Shown here: positions 17,893 to 25,760 of the stretch, in pieces
Position numbering within the stretch: position 1 is the stretch's first letter
How the letters are laid out: every line of letters begins with the position of its first letter
Source of the DNA: Bacteroidaceae bacterium
GTDB taxonomy: Bacteria; Bacteroidota; Bacteroidia; Bacteroidales; Bacteroidaceae
Reading direction: 5' to 3'
Assembly (NCBI GenBank): GCA_017622815.1
Contig: JAGAQH010000037.1
Coordinates: forward strand, 1-64,000
Length of the DNA stretch: 64,000 nt
The notes under the pieces: model-generated
The model's database searches: none
What the model saw: only the letters and a program-made list of their open reading frames with translations
What the model was told of the DNA's origin: nothing
Program-made: the position numbers and the translations under genes

Positions 17893-18036
17893 CGGAAATC
17901 GGAAAACGGAAAACGGAAAACTTGCCCGTTCTCCTATTGCATACAACAGACTAATATCAATAATAGCAATAATAGAATAAATACCCTCCAATACATCATA
18001 CTCCCCTCCATATAGGGAGGGGTACGGGGGAGGGTC
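17893..18036. repeat. Heptamer array plus 5'-truncated dispersed repeat before ilvB
   Basis: CGGAAAA-type heptamers repeat at 17893-17931 immediately after the ilvD stop. A dispersed-repeat copy follows at about 17941-18036, lacking the left hairpin but keeping TACAACAGACTAAT and the right hairpin ending GGGGGAGGGTC. Its GGAGGG run lies 11 bp before the ilvB ATG and could act as the Shine-Dalgarno site. Confidence 0.85.
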
Positions 18037-18045
18037 TTCACTCTT

Positions 18046-19746
18046 ATGCAGACAACAAAGATAACAGGTGCCGAAGCCCTTATGCGCTCCCTTGAACACG
18101 AGGGAGTGGATGTGCTGTTCGGATATCCCGGTGGTGCCATCATGCCCACCTATGATGCCCTTTACGACCACAAGGACACCCTGCACCACATACTCGTACG
18201 CCACGAACAGGCGGCCGTACATGCAGCCCAGGGCTATGCCCGTGTGAGCGGTAAGGTGGGATGCGCCATCGTTACCTCTGGTCCCGGTGCCATGAACACC
18301 ATCACCGGTGTGGCAGATGCCATGATAGACTCCACCCCCATGGTGGTAATCTGCGGACAGGTGGGTGCCGCCATGCTTGGCACGGATGCCTTTCAGGAGG
18401 TGGACGTAGTGGGCGTCACCCAGCCTATCAGCAAGTGGAACTATCAGATACGCCGTGCCGAGGACATCCCTTGGGCGGTGGCACGTGCCTTCTACATAGC
18501 ACGCAGCGGCCGTCCCGGTCCTGTGGTATTGGACTTTGCCAAGAACGCACAGACGGCAATGATAGAGTATGCTCCGCAGACGGTGGACTTCATCCGCAGT
18601 TACAATCCCGTGCCCGAGACACAGCCGGGAAGCATAGAGATGGCGGCCGAACTCATCAACCAGAGCGTGAAGCCCCTGATGCTCGTTGGCCAGGGTGTGG
18701 AACTTGCCGGTGCACGCCAGGAACTCCTTGCCCTTTGCGAGAAGGCACAGATACCCTTCGGACAGACCATGCTCGGCCTTTCTGCCGCTCCCACCGGCCA
18801 TCCCCTGAACATGGGTATGCTGGGCATGCATGGCAATCTGGCTCCCAACGTGATGACAAACCAGTGCGACCTGCTCATTGCCGTGGGCATGCGCTTCGAC
18901 GACCGTGTTACGGGTGACCTGCACACCTACGCCAAGCAGGCCAAGGTGATACACTTCGAGATAGACCCCTCAGAGGTGGGCAAGATAGTGAAACCTACCG
19001 TGGCGGTATTGGGCAACTGCAAGCAGACTCTGGCACAGGTAACCGAACTTGTGGAACCTGCCAGACATCAGGCATGGATAGACGGTTTCAAACCTTACGC
19101 CGAGAAGGAGTACAATAAGGTGATAGATGCCGCGCTGAACCCCAAGGACGGTCCCCTGCTCATGGGCGAGGTGGTGCGCCGTGTCAGCGAGGCAGCCAAC
19201 AACGAGGCTATCATGGTTACCGACGTGGGTCAGAACCAACTCTTCGGATGCCGCTACTTCAAGTACACCCATCCCCGCAGCATCGTCACCAGTGGCGGAT
19301 GCGGTACAATGGGCTTCGGCATACCGGCGGCCATAGGCGCCACCTTCGGAGCACCCGAGAGGACCGTATGCATGTTCTGCGGCGACGGCGGTTTCCAGAT
19401 GACCATCCAGGAACTGGGTACCATCATGGAACAGCAGTGCCCCGTGAAGATGATTCTGCTGAACAACAACTATCTGGGCAACGTGCGCCAGTGGCAGTAC
19501 ATGTTCTTCAACAAGCGCTACTCCTTCACCCCCATGCTCAATCCCGACTACGAGAAGATAGCCGACGGCTATGGCATACCATGCCGCACCGTGGTGGAGC
19601 GTGCCGACCTGGACGAGGCTATCCGCGAGATGCTGGACACGGACGGTCCCTATCTCCTGCAGGTTGCCGTCAAGGAGGAGGACAACGTCCTGCCCATGAC
19701 ACCTCCCGGAGGCAGTGTGGACGATATGTTGCTGGAAGTTAAGTAA
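18046..19746 (+). CDS. ilvB: Acetolactate synthase large subunit
   Basis: This 566-residue catalytic subunit condenses two pyruvates, or pyruvate with 2-oxobutyrate, to acetolactate or acetohydroxybutyrate. It opens with DVLFGYPGGAIMPTYDAL and HEQAAVHAAQGYARVSGKVG (catalytic Glu), followed by the FAD/central domain. The thiamine-diphosphate motif GDGGFQMTIQELGTIMEQ and NNNYLGNVRQWQ are near the C-terminus. It is complete and of normal length. The catalytic subunit works with the IlvN protein encoded next. The ATG at 18046 lies just after a dispersed repeat. Confidence 0.97.
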   Translation: MQTTKITGAEALMRSLEHEGVDVLFGYPGGAIMPTYDALYDHKDTLHHILVRHEQAAVHAAQGYARVSGKVGCAIVTSGPGAMNTITGVADAMIDSTPMVVICGQVGAAMLGTDAFQEVDVVGVTQPISKWNYQIRRAEDIPWAVARAFYIARSGRPGPVVLDFAKNAQTAMIEYAPQTVDFIRSYNPVPETQPGSIEMAAELINQSVKPLMLVGQGVELAGARQELLALCEKAQIPFGQTMLGLSAAPTGHPLNMGMLGMHGNLAPNVMTNQCDLLIAVGMRFDDRVTGDLHTYAKQAKVIHFEIDPSEVGKIVKPTVAVLGNCKQTLAQVTELVEPARHQAWIDGFKPYAEKEYNKVIDAALNPKDGPLLMGEVVRRVSEAANNEAIMVTDVGQNQLFGCRYFKYTHPRSIVTSGGCGTMGFGIPAAIGATFGAPERTVCMFCGDGGFQMTIQELGTIMEQQCPVKMILLNNNYLGNVRQWQYMFFNKRYSFTPMLNPDYEKIADGYGIPCRTVVERADLDEAIREMLDTDGPYLLQVAVKEEDNVLPMTPPGGSVDDMLLEVK

Positions 19747-19754
19747 AAAGGGCG

Positions 19755-19885
19755 GACCCACCCCCTTACCCCTCCACAAGGGAGGGGAGTGGTTACAACA
19801 GACAATGAATATTAACCTTTAATAAAATCCTCATTCCCCAGTACTATATACTCCCTCCCCTTGTGGGAGGGTTAGGGGAGGGGTC
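19755..19885. repeat. Dispersed palindromic repeat between ilvB and ilvN
   Basis: This full copy starts 8 bp after the ilvB stop and ends 5 bp before the ilvN ATG, filling the spacer. Its centre contains GTGGTTACAACAGACAATGA and CCCAGTACTATATACT. Its terminal GGGGAGGGG is placed at Shine-Dalgarno distance (about 7 nt) from the ilvN start. Confidence 0.9.
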
Positions 19886-19890
19886 CTATT

Positions 19891-20709
19891 ATGGAAAAGA
19901 AATACGGTGCCGCCGAGTGCGGCGATTGCAATACATGTGGCAAGTGCGATGCACTCTATGAAGAGAGCGTGCCCGAACTGAAGGGCTTTGACGATGCCGT
20001 GGCGGCTGCCGCGGCCATAGACCGCAATTCCTATGAAAAGAACCTGGCACGCCTGCGCAAGGCCACCTTCGAGCAGGACAATGCACAGGGCCAGCAGGTG
20101 GAGACCTTCAGCCGCAATGCCGTGGTACGTCCTACCGTGCCCGGGCACGAGGGCGCACTGCTCAGCAGCCACCATGGCCTTACCCTCTACACGCTTATCA
20201 TCTTCTCCGAGAACTATGCCGGCATACTGAACCAGATAACCGCAGTGTTCACACGCCGTCAAGTAAACATCGAGACGCTCAACGTGTGTGCATCCAGCAC
20301 CCCCGGCGTGCACAAGTACACCATCACATGCTATTGCAAGAAGGAGATGGCAGAGATGCTCGTCAAGCAGATAGAGAAGCGCATAGACGTGCTCCAGGCC
20401 AACTGCTTCGTGGACGACGAGATATTCATGATGGAGACCTCACTCCTGAAACTCTCCACTCCCAAGGTGCTGGCCAACAAGGAGATTTCCCGCATTGTGC
20501 GTCGCCACGATGCCCGTTTCGTGGAGGTAAACTCCACATACTCCATCGTTGAGAAGACCGGTATCACGGAGGATGTCATGGATCTCTTCATGCAACTGGA
20601 CGGTATGGGTTGCGTGCTTCAGTTCGTACGCTCCGGCCGAATTGCCGTAACCAAGAGCCGTGTGGAGCGACTTGACCAGTATCTGACACAACGCGAGATG
20701 GAAAGATGA
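19891..20709 (+). CDS. ilvN: Acetolactate synthase small subunit with a four-cysteine N-terminal extension
   Basis: This 272-residue regulatory subunit is longer than the common Bacteroidetes IlvN. The ACT domain begins near residue 97 (LTLYTLIIFSENYAGILNQI), followed by FTRRQVNIETLNV and the C-terminal ALS_ss region ending in LDQYLTQ. It mediates feedback control of IlvB by branched-chain amino acids. About 95 residues precede the ACT domain. The first 20 contain Cys10, Cys13, Cys16 and Cys19 in perfect CX2CX2CX2C spacing (CGDCNTCGKC), suggesting a metal or Fe-S site; the remainder is helical and alanine-rich. The start at 19891 has a strong repeat-derived ribosome site. Its last 4 bp overlap the thioesterase gene. 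Confidence 0.93.
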   Translation: MEKKYGAAECGDCNTCGKCDALYEESVPELKGFDDAVAAAAAIDRNSYEKNLARLRKATFEQDNAQGQQVETFSRNAVVRPTVPGHEGALLSSHHGLTLYTLIIFSENYAGILNQITAVFTRRQVNIETLNVCASSTPGVHKYTITCYCKKEMAEMLVKQIEKRIDVLQANCFVDDEIFMMETSLLKLSTPKVLANKEISRIVRRHDARFVEVNSTYSIVEKTGITEDVMDLFMQLDGMGCVLQFVRSGRIAVTKSRVERLDQYLTQREMER

Positions 20710-21461
20710 ACAAGATAGACACACATCCCATATACATAGAACCCTTCCACGTGGACTTCACCGGCAGGGTGTTCCTTGGTGTGTTGGGCAACCATCTTCT
20801 CAATGCCGCCGGCAACCATTCGCAGAAGCGAGGGTGGGGCATAGGTGCGCTGAACGAGACGCGCCACACCTGGGTGCTTTCCCGCCTGTCCATAGAGATG
20901 ATGGAGATGCCGCGCAACTATCAGCATTGCCAGATACGCACATGGGTGGAGAGTGTCATGAAACTCTTTACCAACCGTAACTTCGCCGTCGAGGACGCCG
21001 ACGGACGTCCCCTTGGCTATGCACGAAGCGTGTGGGCCATGATAGACATGGAGACTCGCCGCCCCTGCGACCTGCTCACCCTCTACGACGGAGATATCCT
21101 CAACTATGTGGTGTCCGAGGAAGAGAACGTCTGTCCCATCGAAGGACACGGACGCTTCCGCTTCCGCGATGCACAACTGGTTCGCACCATCGGCACATAC
21201 TATAGCGATGTGGACATCAACGGACATATCAACAGCATCAAGTACATAGAGCACATTCTGGACCTCTTCACACGCGAGCAGATGGAACGTGGCATCCGTC
21301 GCTTCGAGATAGCCTACAAGGCAGAGTCCTACATGGGCGACACGCTCAGTTTCTACCTCCAGCCCGTCAGCGACACGGAAATGGATGTGGAAGTGCGCAA
21401 GAACTCCACCCCCGACACCCCCGGCGAGGTGGTGTGCCAGGCAAAGGTGAGGTTCAATTAA
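20706..21461 (+). CDS. Acyl-ACP thioesterase (FatA/FatB-like)
   Basis: This 251-residue cytoplasmic double-hotdog enzyme likely hydrolyses acyl-ACP to free fatty acid. The first hotdog has GNHLLNAAGNHSQKRGWGIGAL and WVLSRLSIEM. The second carries YSDVDINGHINSIKYIEHILD, which contains the Asn and His active-site positions of the FatA family (DINGHINN-type). It is translationally coupled to ilvN by a 4-bp overlap. A thioesterase at this place in the ilv operon is also found in Bacteroides. The link may be to branched-chain fatty acids derived from the same 2-oxo acids; that is inference. Confidence 0.92.
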   Translation: MNKIDTHPIYIEPFHVDFTGRVFLGVLGNHLLNAAGNHSQKRGWGIGALNETRHTWVLSRLSIEMMEMPRNYQHCQIRTWVESVMKLFTNRNFAVEDADGRPLGYARSVWAMIDMETRRPCDLLTLYDGDILNYVVSEEENVCPIEGHGRFRFRDAQLVRTIGTYYSDVDINGHINSIKYIEHILDLFTREQMERGIRRFEIAYKAESYMGDTLSFYLQPVSDTEMDVEVRKNSTPDTPGEVVCQAKVRFN

Positions 21462-21469
21462 GGACGGAC

Positions 21470-21580
21470 GGACCCCCTCAATCCCCCTGTAGGGGGAGGA
21501 GAGGGTGAGCGGATGAGCAGAAAACTTGGTTCTCCTAGGCCCTCCTAGGCCTTCCTAGGTTCTCCTAGGTCTTCCTAGAA
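21470..21580. repeat. Palindromic fragment and 10-bp CCTAGG array before ilvC
   Basis: Positions 21470-21502 repeat the 30-bp palindromic fragment of 1471-1500. Positions 21531-21580 hold five 10-bp units, each centred on CCTAGG (last unit CCTAGA), such as TCTCCTAGGC and CTTCCTAGGT. The array ends 58 bp before the ilvC ATG. Confidence 0.9.
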
Positions 21581-21638
21581 ATCCTATAAAACTACCCATA
21601 AAGAAACAAACAATAACAATTTTAAATATACACAAACA

Positions 21639-22682
21639 ATGGCAAAAATGAATTTTGGCGGCGTTATCGAAGAAGTGGTAACCCGCGAGGAATTTCCTCT
21701 TGAGAAAGCACGTGAAATCCTGAAGGACGAGACCATCGCCGTTATCGGCTATGGCGTTCAGGGCCCTGGTCAGGCTTGCAACCTCCGCGACAACGGTTTC
21801 AATGTTATCGTTGGCCAGCGTCAGGGCAAGACCTATGAGAAGGCTATCGCCGACGGTTGGGTTCCCGGTGAAACCCTGTTCTCCATCGAGGAGGCTGCCG
21901 ACAAGGCAAGCATTGTTATGTGCCTGCTCTCCGATGCAGCCGTAATGAGCGTATGGCCCACCCTGAAGCAGTACCTGAGCGCAGGCAAGGCTCTGTACTT
22001 CTCTCACGGTTTCGCCATCACATGGAGCGACCGCACCGGTTGTGTTCCCCAGGAGGACATCGACGTTATCATGGTTGCCCCCAAGGGTTCAGGTACCTCT
22101 CTCCGCACCATGTTCCTTGAAGGCCGTGGCCTGAACAGTTCTTATGCCGTATATCAGGACGCTACAGGCCGTGCCCTCGAGCGCACTCTGGCTCTGGGTA
22201 TCGGTATCGGTTCCGGCTACATGTTCGAGACCACCTTCCAGCGCGAGGCAACTTCCGACCTCACCGGTGAGCGCGGTTCTTTGATGGGTGCTATCCAGGG
22301 TCTTCTGCTGGCCCAGTACGAGGTATTGCGTGAGAACGGTCACTCTCCCTCTGAGGCTTTCAACGAGACCGTCGAGGAGTTGACCCAGTCACTCATGCCC
22401 CTCTTCGCACAGAAGGGTATGGACTGGATGTATGCCAACTGCTCTACCACCGCACAGCGTGGTGCTCTCGACTGGATGGGCCCCTTCCACGATGCTTGCA
22501 AGCCAGTGGTTGAGAAGTTGTACGCTTCTGTAAAGTGCGGTAACGAGGCACAGATCTCTATCGATGCCAACTCCAAGCCCGACTACCGTGTAGGTCTGGA
22601 GAAGGAACTCGCTGCCCTGCGCGAAAGCGAGATGTGGCGCACCGCCGAGACCGTACGCCAGTTGCGTCCCGAGAACAACTAA
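21639..22682 (+). CDS. ilvC: Ketol-acid reductoisomerase
   Basis: This 347-residue enzyme uses NADPH and Mg2+ to convert acetolactate to 2,3-dihydroxy-isovalerate. The cofactor motif is IAVIGYGVQGPGQACNLRDNG, the form typical of this phylum, followed by QRQGKTYEKA where cofactor phosphate would be read. Metal-binding acids lie in SDLTGERGSLMGAIQG and FNETVEELTQSL. It is complete. Its codon use has more GTT, GCT and GGT than its neighbours, as expected for a highly expressed gene. It is separated from the thioesterase gene by 177 bp of repeats, so it may be transcribed both from the operon promoter and independently. Confidence 0.97.
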   Translation: MAKMNFGGVIEEVVTREEFPLEKAREILKDETIAVIGYGVQGPGQACNLRDNGFNVIVGQRQGKTYEKAIADGWVPGETLFSIEEAADKASIVMCLLSDAAVMSVWPTLKQYLSAGKALYFSHGFAITWSDRTGCVPQEDIDVIMVAPKGSGTSLRTMFLEGRGLNSSYAVYQDATGRALERTLALGIGIGSGYMFETTFQREATSDLTGERGSLMGAIQGLLLAQYEVLRENGHSPSEAFNETVEELTQSLMPLFAQKGMDWMYANCSTTAQRGALDWMGPFHDACKPVVEKLYASVKCGNEAQISIDANSKPDYRVGLEKELAALRESEMWRTAETVRQLRPENN

Positions 22683-22683
22683 G

Positions 22684-22757
22684 TGAACGGTGAACGGTTA
22701 GCGGTTAGCGGTTAGCGGTTTTGTTTTCCGTTTTCCGTTTTCCGTTTTCACCTTTCA
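22684..22757. repeat. Heptamer arrays GCGGTTA and CGTTTTC
   Basis: Immediately after ilvC come GTGAACG-like units, then GCGGTTA three times, then CGTTTTC three times, all with a period of 7. The final CGTTTTCACCTTTC is shared with 8115-8128. Confidence 0.85.
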
Positions 22758-22780
22758 GTTCGCAAGAACACTATCTTATC

Positions 22781-22824
22781 AAGGAGTCCATGCCTATCTT
22801 TCTGGTGGCATGGACTCCTTTTTT
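22781..22824 (+). terminator. Rho-independent terminator of the ilv operon
   Basis: A perfect 14-bp stem (22781-22794 with 22807-22820) with a 12-nt loop is followed by a run of T. It lies 99 bp after the ilvC stop. Confidence 0.9.
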
Positions 22825-23085
22825 GTACCTTGCTGCCGGCCTTGCCGAAGAGCACTTTTTGTCCTCCCCGGTGACAAGGGCGTGTCACCCTCGGTGACAA
22901 GGACGTGTCTCCCTCGGTGACAATGGCGCATCGTCCGGGAGGACGTTTTTCGGGCTTCAAAGGGACATTCTGCCCCCGGCTTCAGACCTTCATTCTGTCC
23001 CCATGATGCTTTTGCCTGAAAAAACTTGCCCCATACTGCAACACTTCGGACAAAATCTTCGTTATAATAGCAGAAGACAACATTA
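22825..23085. other. Spacer with short GTGACAA-centred repeats
   Basis: Three imperfect 23-24 bp units containing GGTGACAA lie at about 22868-22930. No gene is seen. A possible weak promoter for the sigma gene may lie in GTTATAATAG near 23061, but no TAnnTTTG box is visible. Confidence 0.5.
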
Positions 23086-23624
23086 TTGAAGGAATTGGAC
23101 TACAGAGAAATCATACTCGGATGCAGGAACGGCAGGCATGGGGCGCAACTCGCCTTCTACGACCTGTTTTCTCCAGCCTTGTATGCTTCCGCCTTCCGCT
23201 TGCTCAACAATGAGTGGGAGGCAGAGGAGGTGGCACAGGAAGTTCTGCTGAAGGTGTTTACCGACAATTCTCTGTTGAACGACACGCAGGACGAGATGTT
23301 GAGGATGCTGAAACGCATGGCCATCAACCTGTCCATAGACCATTTGCGGCAACGCAAGGTGATATGGGAGGAATGGGACGACAGACTGATGGACCAGTCG
23401 CAGGAGAGCATAGAGCAGGTAATCATCCGTCAGGAGGATGTAGAACAACTGCACACCGCCATTGCCATGATGTCCGAGAAGGACAGAAGCATCCTGTTCT
23501 CTCCATAGCAGAAGAACTCACTACAGAGGAGATTTCACAAATCCTTGGCATACGCCCGTCCAGCGTCCGTTCGCAACTGTCCAGAGCCAGGCAGAGACTG
23601 ATAAAACTATACAGATATGAATAA
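23086..23624 (+). pseudogene. ECF-like sigma-70 factor interrupted by a frameshift
   Basis: The first 138 codons (TTG start) encode sigma region 2: HGAQLAFYDLFSPALYASAFRLLNNEWEAEEVAQEVLLKVF, then MLKRMAINLSIDHLRQRK. Near 23497-23503 (TTCTCTCC) this frame ends in a TAG. The downstream frame, one base earlier, continues with LSIAEELTTEEISQILGIRPSSVRSQLSRARQRLIKLY, a clear region 4 helix-turn-helix. One added base at that point would restore a normal factor of about 180 residues. The CT repeat at the site suggests slippage. It could be a true pseudogene, a recoding event or a sequencing error. The downstream frame overlaps the partner gene by 8 bp, as in an intact operon. Confidence 0.8.
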
Positions 23625-24159
23625 CAACGACAATACAGTACTGAAGCAAATGATGGAGCAGGCATGGCCCATACCGCCACAGCCTGCCGGAAGCAGGGAA
23701 CGGTTTGCACAGAGGTTGGCGCAAACACAGCACGCCAAGCGCAGGCACAGGTTCTTTGCATGGGCTTCTGCTATCGGCATAGCGGCATCGCTTGTAATGG
23801 CTTTGCTGATAATACGTCCCCAAAGCGGTGCCGAGACCAAGGAAAACGTTATCTCGCAGAACATAAGTACGAGTATCGCAGAACTAAAGGGTTTCTACAA
23901 GGCCCAGATGTGGAGCGAGACGGAATACATCCTGGAACTCTCCAAGGACATGAAACCGGAGATGCGTGCCAAACTCATGGCCGAGGTGACGCAACTGACT
24001 GAGAATCCCGATTCCGTGGCACTTACCATCTTGAGCGAGGACATTGACGATGACAGAAAGATATACTACATCACCTCGGTGTACATGGCACACCTGCGCA
24101 GCCTCCAGTACATACATCAGATGCTTGCCGAGAACAAGATGGCATCGGACAAACAGTGA
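23617..24159 (+). CDS. Single-pass membrane protein, probable anti-sigma partner
   Basis: This 180-residue protein has a cytoplasmic N-terminus with a proline-rich PIPPQPAG, one membrane helix (about 46-66, FAWASAIGIAASLVMALLII), and an extracytoplasmic helical domain with FYKAQMWSETEYILELS. It directly follows the frameshifted sigma gene and overlaps the next gene. This places it where Bacteroidales sigma factors usually have a membrane-bound regulator. I do not recognise a named anti-sigma domain, so the role is inferred from position and topology. Confidence 0.65.
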   Translation: MNNNDNTVLKQMMEQAWPIPPQPAGSRERFAQRLAQTQHAKRRHRFFAWASAIGIAASLVMALLIIRPQSGAETKENVISQNISTSIAELKGFYKAQMWSETEYILELSKDMKPEMRAKLMAEVTQLTENPDSVALTILSEDIDDDRKIYYITSVYMAHLRSLQYIHQMLAENKMASDKQ

Positions 24160-24182
24160 ATGCTAAAGACAACGGTTATCAG

Positions 24183-25358
24183 ATGAACAACAATATAACA
24201 CCTTCTGCTATGAGAACCAATATCAGATACATCCTCCTTGCAATGCTCCTTGCACTTGTGCCCACTATGCTGATGGCAGGCAGGGAAGTGAATAGCGCCC
24301 AGATGTCGGGTGAAATCACCATAGATAACGTATCAACCGCCAAAGAACTTCATATCTCCTACATGTACGGCGAAGTGGAACTGGTATTCTGGAACAAGAA
24401 TGAAATCATGCTCAAGTACGTCGAAACGCTAAAGGCACCGACAAAGAAACATGCCGAGGATGCTCTGCAAAGGAGGAATGTTGTTCAGCGTAATACCGGC
24501 GAGAAGTATTTTCTGGAGATACAGAAAACATCCTATGGAGACCACAATCTCAGTTACGATAGCAAGTGGACGATATATGTGCCTGTCAGGCAGAAGTCGG
24601 TGTCGGTATGGAATGAGTACGGCAATGTCAGTGTCGGCACGGGATATGACAAGCAGATTAGGATAAATGTGAAACATGGCGATGTCAGTGTACCCAAAAC
24701 CAAGGCTATGTGCATGGTAATAGTGGACCATGGCAATTTCTCCATGGGTAATGTCGGGTATCTGAACTTGAACACCAAGTATGCCAATGGGACAATAGGG
24801 TATGCCAACGTGCTGAACCTGAGTTGCGACCATGCAGAAGCGATAATGATAGACGAGGTCCAGGACCTGAATGTCAATAACAGTCAGCATTCCAAGATGC
24901 GGATAGGCCGGTTGAATAATGCAAAGGTCTCTGCGTCGTATTGTGAGATATTTGCAATAGACGTACTTGGAACCGCTCTTATGAAGAATGTCAGATATTC
25001 GGGAATCTCCATGACGAACCTTCGCGGACGGTGTGATTTTTCTGATATTTCATACTCCAAAATCAACGTCACGGTCGGTAAGTCCAACCGTGAACCCAGG
25101 GTCTTGGTCCCCGATGCCCGCTTCAGCGACGTCACCGTGTCCATCCCCAAGACGTTGCAGGTCAGTTGCCTGCTACGGAACAAATACGGGAAAATAGAAT
25201 TTGACGTCCCTGCCTCTGTGAAGCAACATGTGGTAGAGAACAAGAAGGACTATTCCCAAACCACTATGCACACGCTGCTCAACACCACCTCTTTTGCACC
25301 GTCATCGGTGATAGATATCCAGAATTCCAACGGTAATATAACGATCAAGGGCTACTAA
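24183..25358 (+). CDS. Exported adhesin-head-like (DUF4097/DUF2807-type) protein
   Basis: The protein has about 391 residues with a signal peptide (hydrophobic core ILLAMLLALVPTMLMA). The rest is short beta-strands with many turns, e.g. HISYMYGEVELVFW, VSVWNEYGNVSVGTG and SNGNITIKGY at the end. This pattern fits the DUF4097/DUF2807 head-GIN-like beta-helical proteins often encoded after sigma/anti-sigma pairs in Bacteroidetes. An upstream in-frame GTG at 24156 overlaps the previous stop; the ATG at 24183 is preferred, and 24210 is also possible because the signal peptide proper begins there. Function is unknown; a cell-surface or periplasmic structural role is likely. Confidence 0.7.
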   Translation: MNNNITPSAMRTNIRYILLAMLLALVPTMLMAGREVNSAQMSGEITIDNVSTAKELHISYMYGEVELVFWNKNEIMLKYVETLKAPTKKHAEDALQRRNVVQRNTGEKYFLEIQKTSYGDHNLSYDSKWTIYVPVRQKSVSVWNEYGNVSVGTGYDKQIRINVKHGDVSVPKTKAMCMVIVDHGNFSMGNVGYLNLNTKYANGTIGYANVLNLSCDHAEAIMIDEVQDLNVNNSQHSKMRIGRLNNAKVSASYCEIFAIDVLGTALMKNVRYSGISMTNLRGRCDFSDISYSKINVTVGKSNREPRVLVPDARFSDVTVSIPKTLQVSCLLRNKYGKIEFDVPASVKQHVVENKKDYSQTTMHTLLNTTSFAPSSVIDIQNSNGNITIKGY

Positions 25359-25391
25359 GCCTCGCATCGGCATGCCAGTACCGCCGTGTCG

Positions 25392-25479
25392 GTACTGGAG
25401 TTTCCTCACGAGAGTACTGGAGTTTCCTCACGAGAGTACTGGAGTTTCCTCACGAGAGTACTGGAGTTTCCTCACGAGA
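25392..25479. repeat. 22-bp tandem array, four copies
   Basis: Four exact 22-bp units begin GTACTGGAGTTTCC and end CACGAGA. They are followed by a decayed unit (GGACTGCAGTAC). No spacers are present, so it is not a CRISPR array. The core alternates with AGTACT palindromes. Confidence 0.9.
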
Positions 25480-25679
25480 GGACTGCAGTACTTCCATAGG
25501 AGGACTACACCCTTGCCACGCAAATGTCACGCTTTTGTCACGCCATGTTGTGCCGATGTACGAGGCATTATCCTTACCTTTGCACCACGGAAAGGCTCTA
25601 TTACTACGAATAAACGTTAAAATGTTCATTATAAAAAAAATACGTCTATTGGGGCATTGCATCAACGGTAAGGAATGCA

Positions 25680-25687
25680 TATCTTTG
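25680..25687 (+). promoter_or_regulatory. -7 box for the outer-membrane barrel gene
   Basis: TATCTTTG with TTGC at 25657-25660 (19 bp between) forms a good Bacteroidetes promoter. It implies that the ATG at 25761 is used and not the one at 25689, which lies too close to the transcription start. A second TACCTTTG at 25575-25582 may be an additional promoter. Confidence 0.65.
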
Positions 25688-25760
25688 CATGGACGGTTGC
25701 CGTTGGAAAAGAGACGGGAAACCTGTTGCCTATACTAAACATCAAATAAATCTAATACCC

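Noticed and set aside
16213..18954. A 913-codon minus-strand open frame
   Set aside because: It is antisense to ilvD and ilvB and arises from their biased third positions. Its translation is rich in His, Gly and Val with no recognisable domain.
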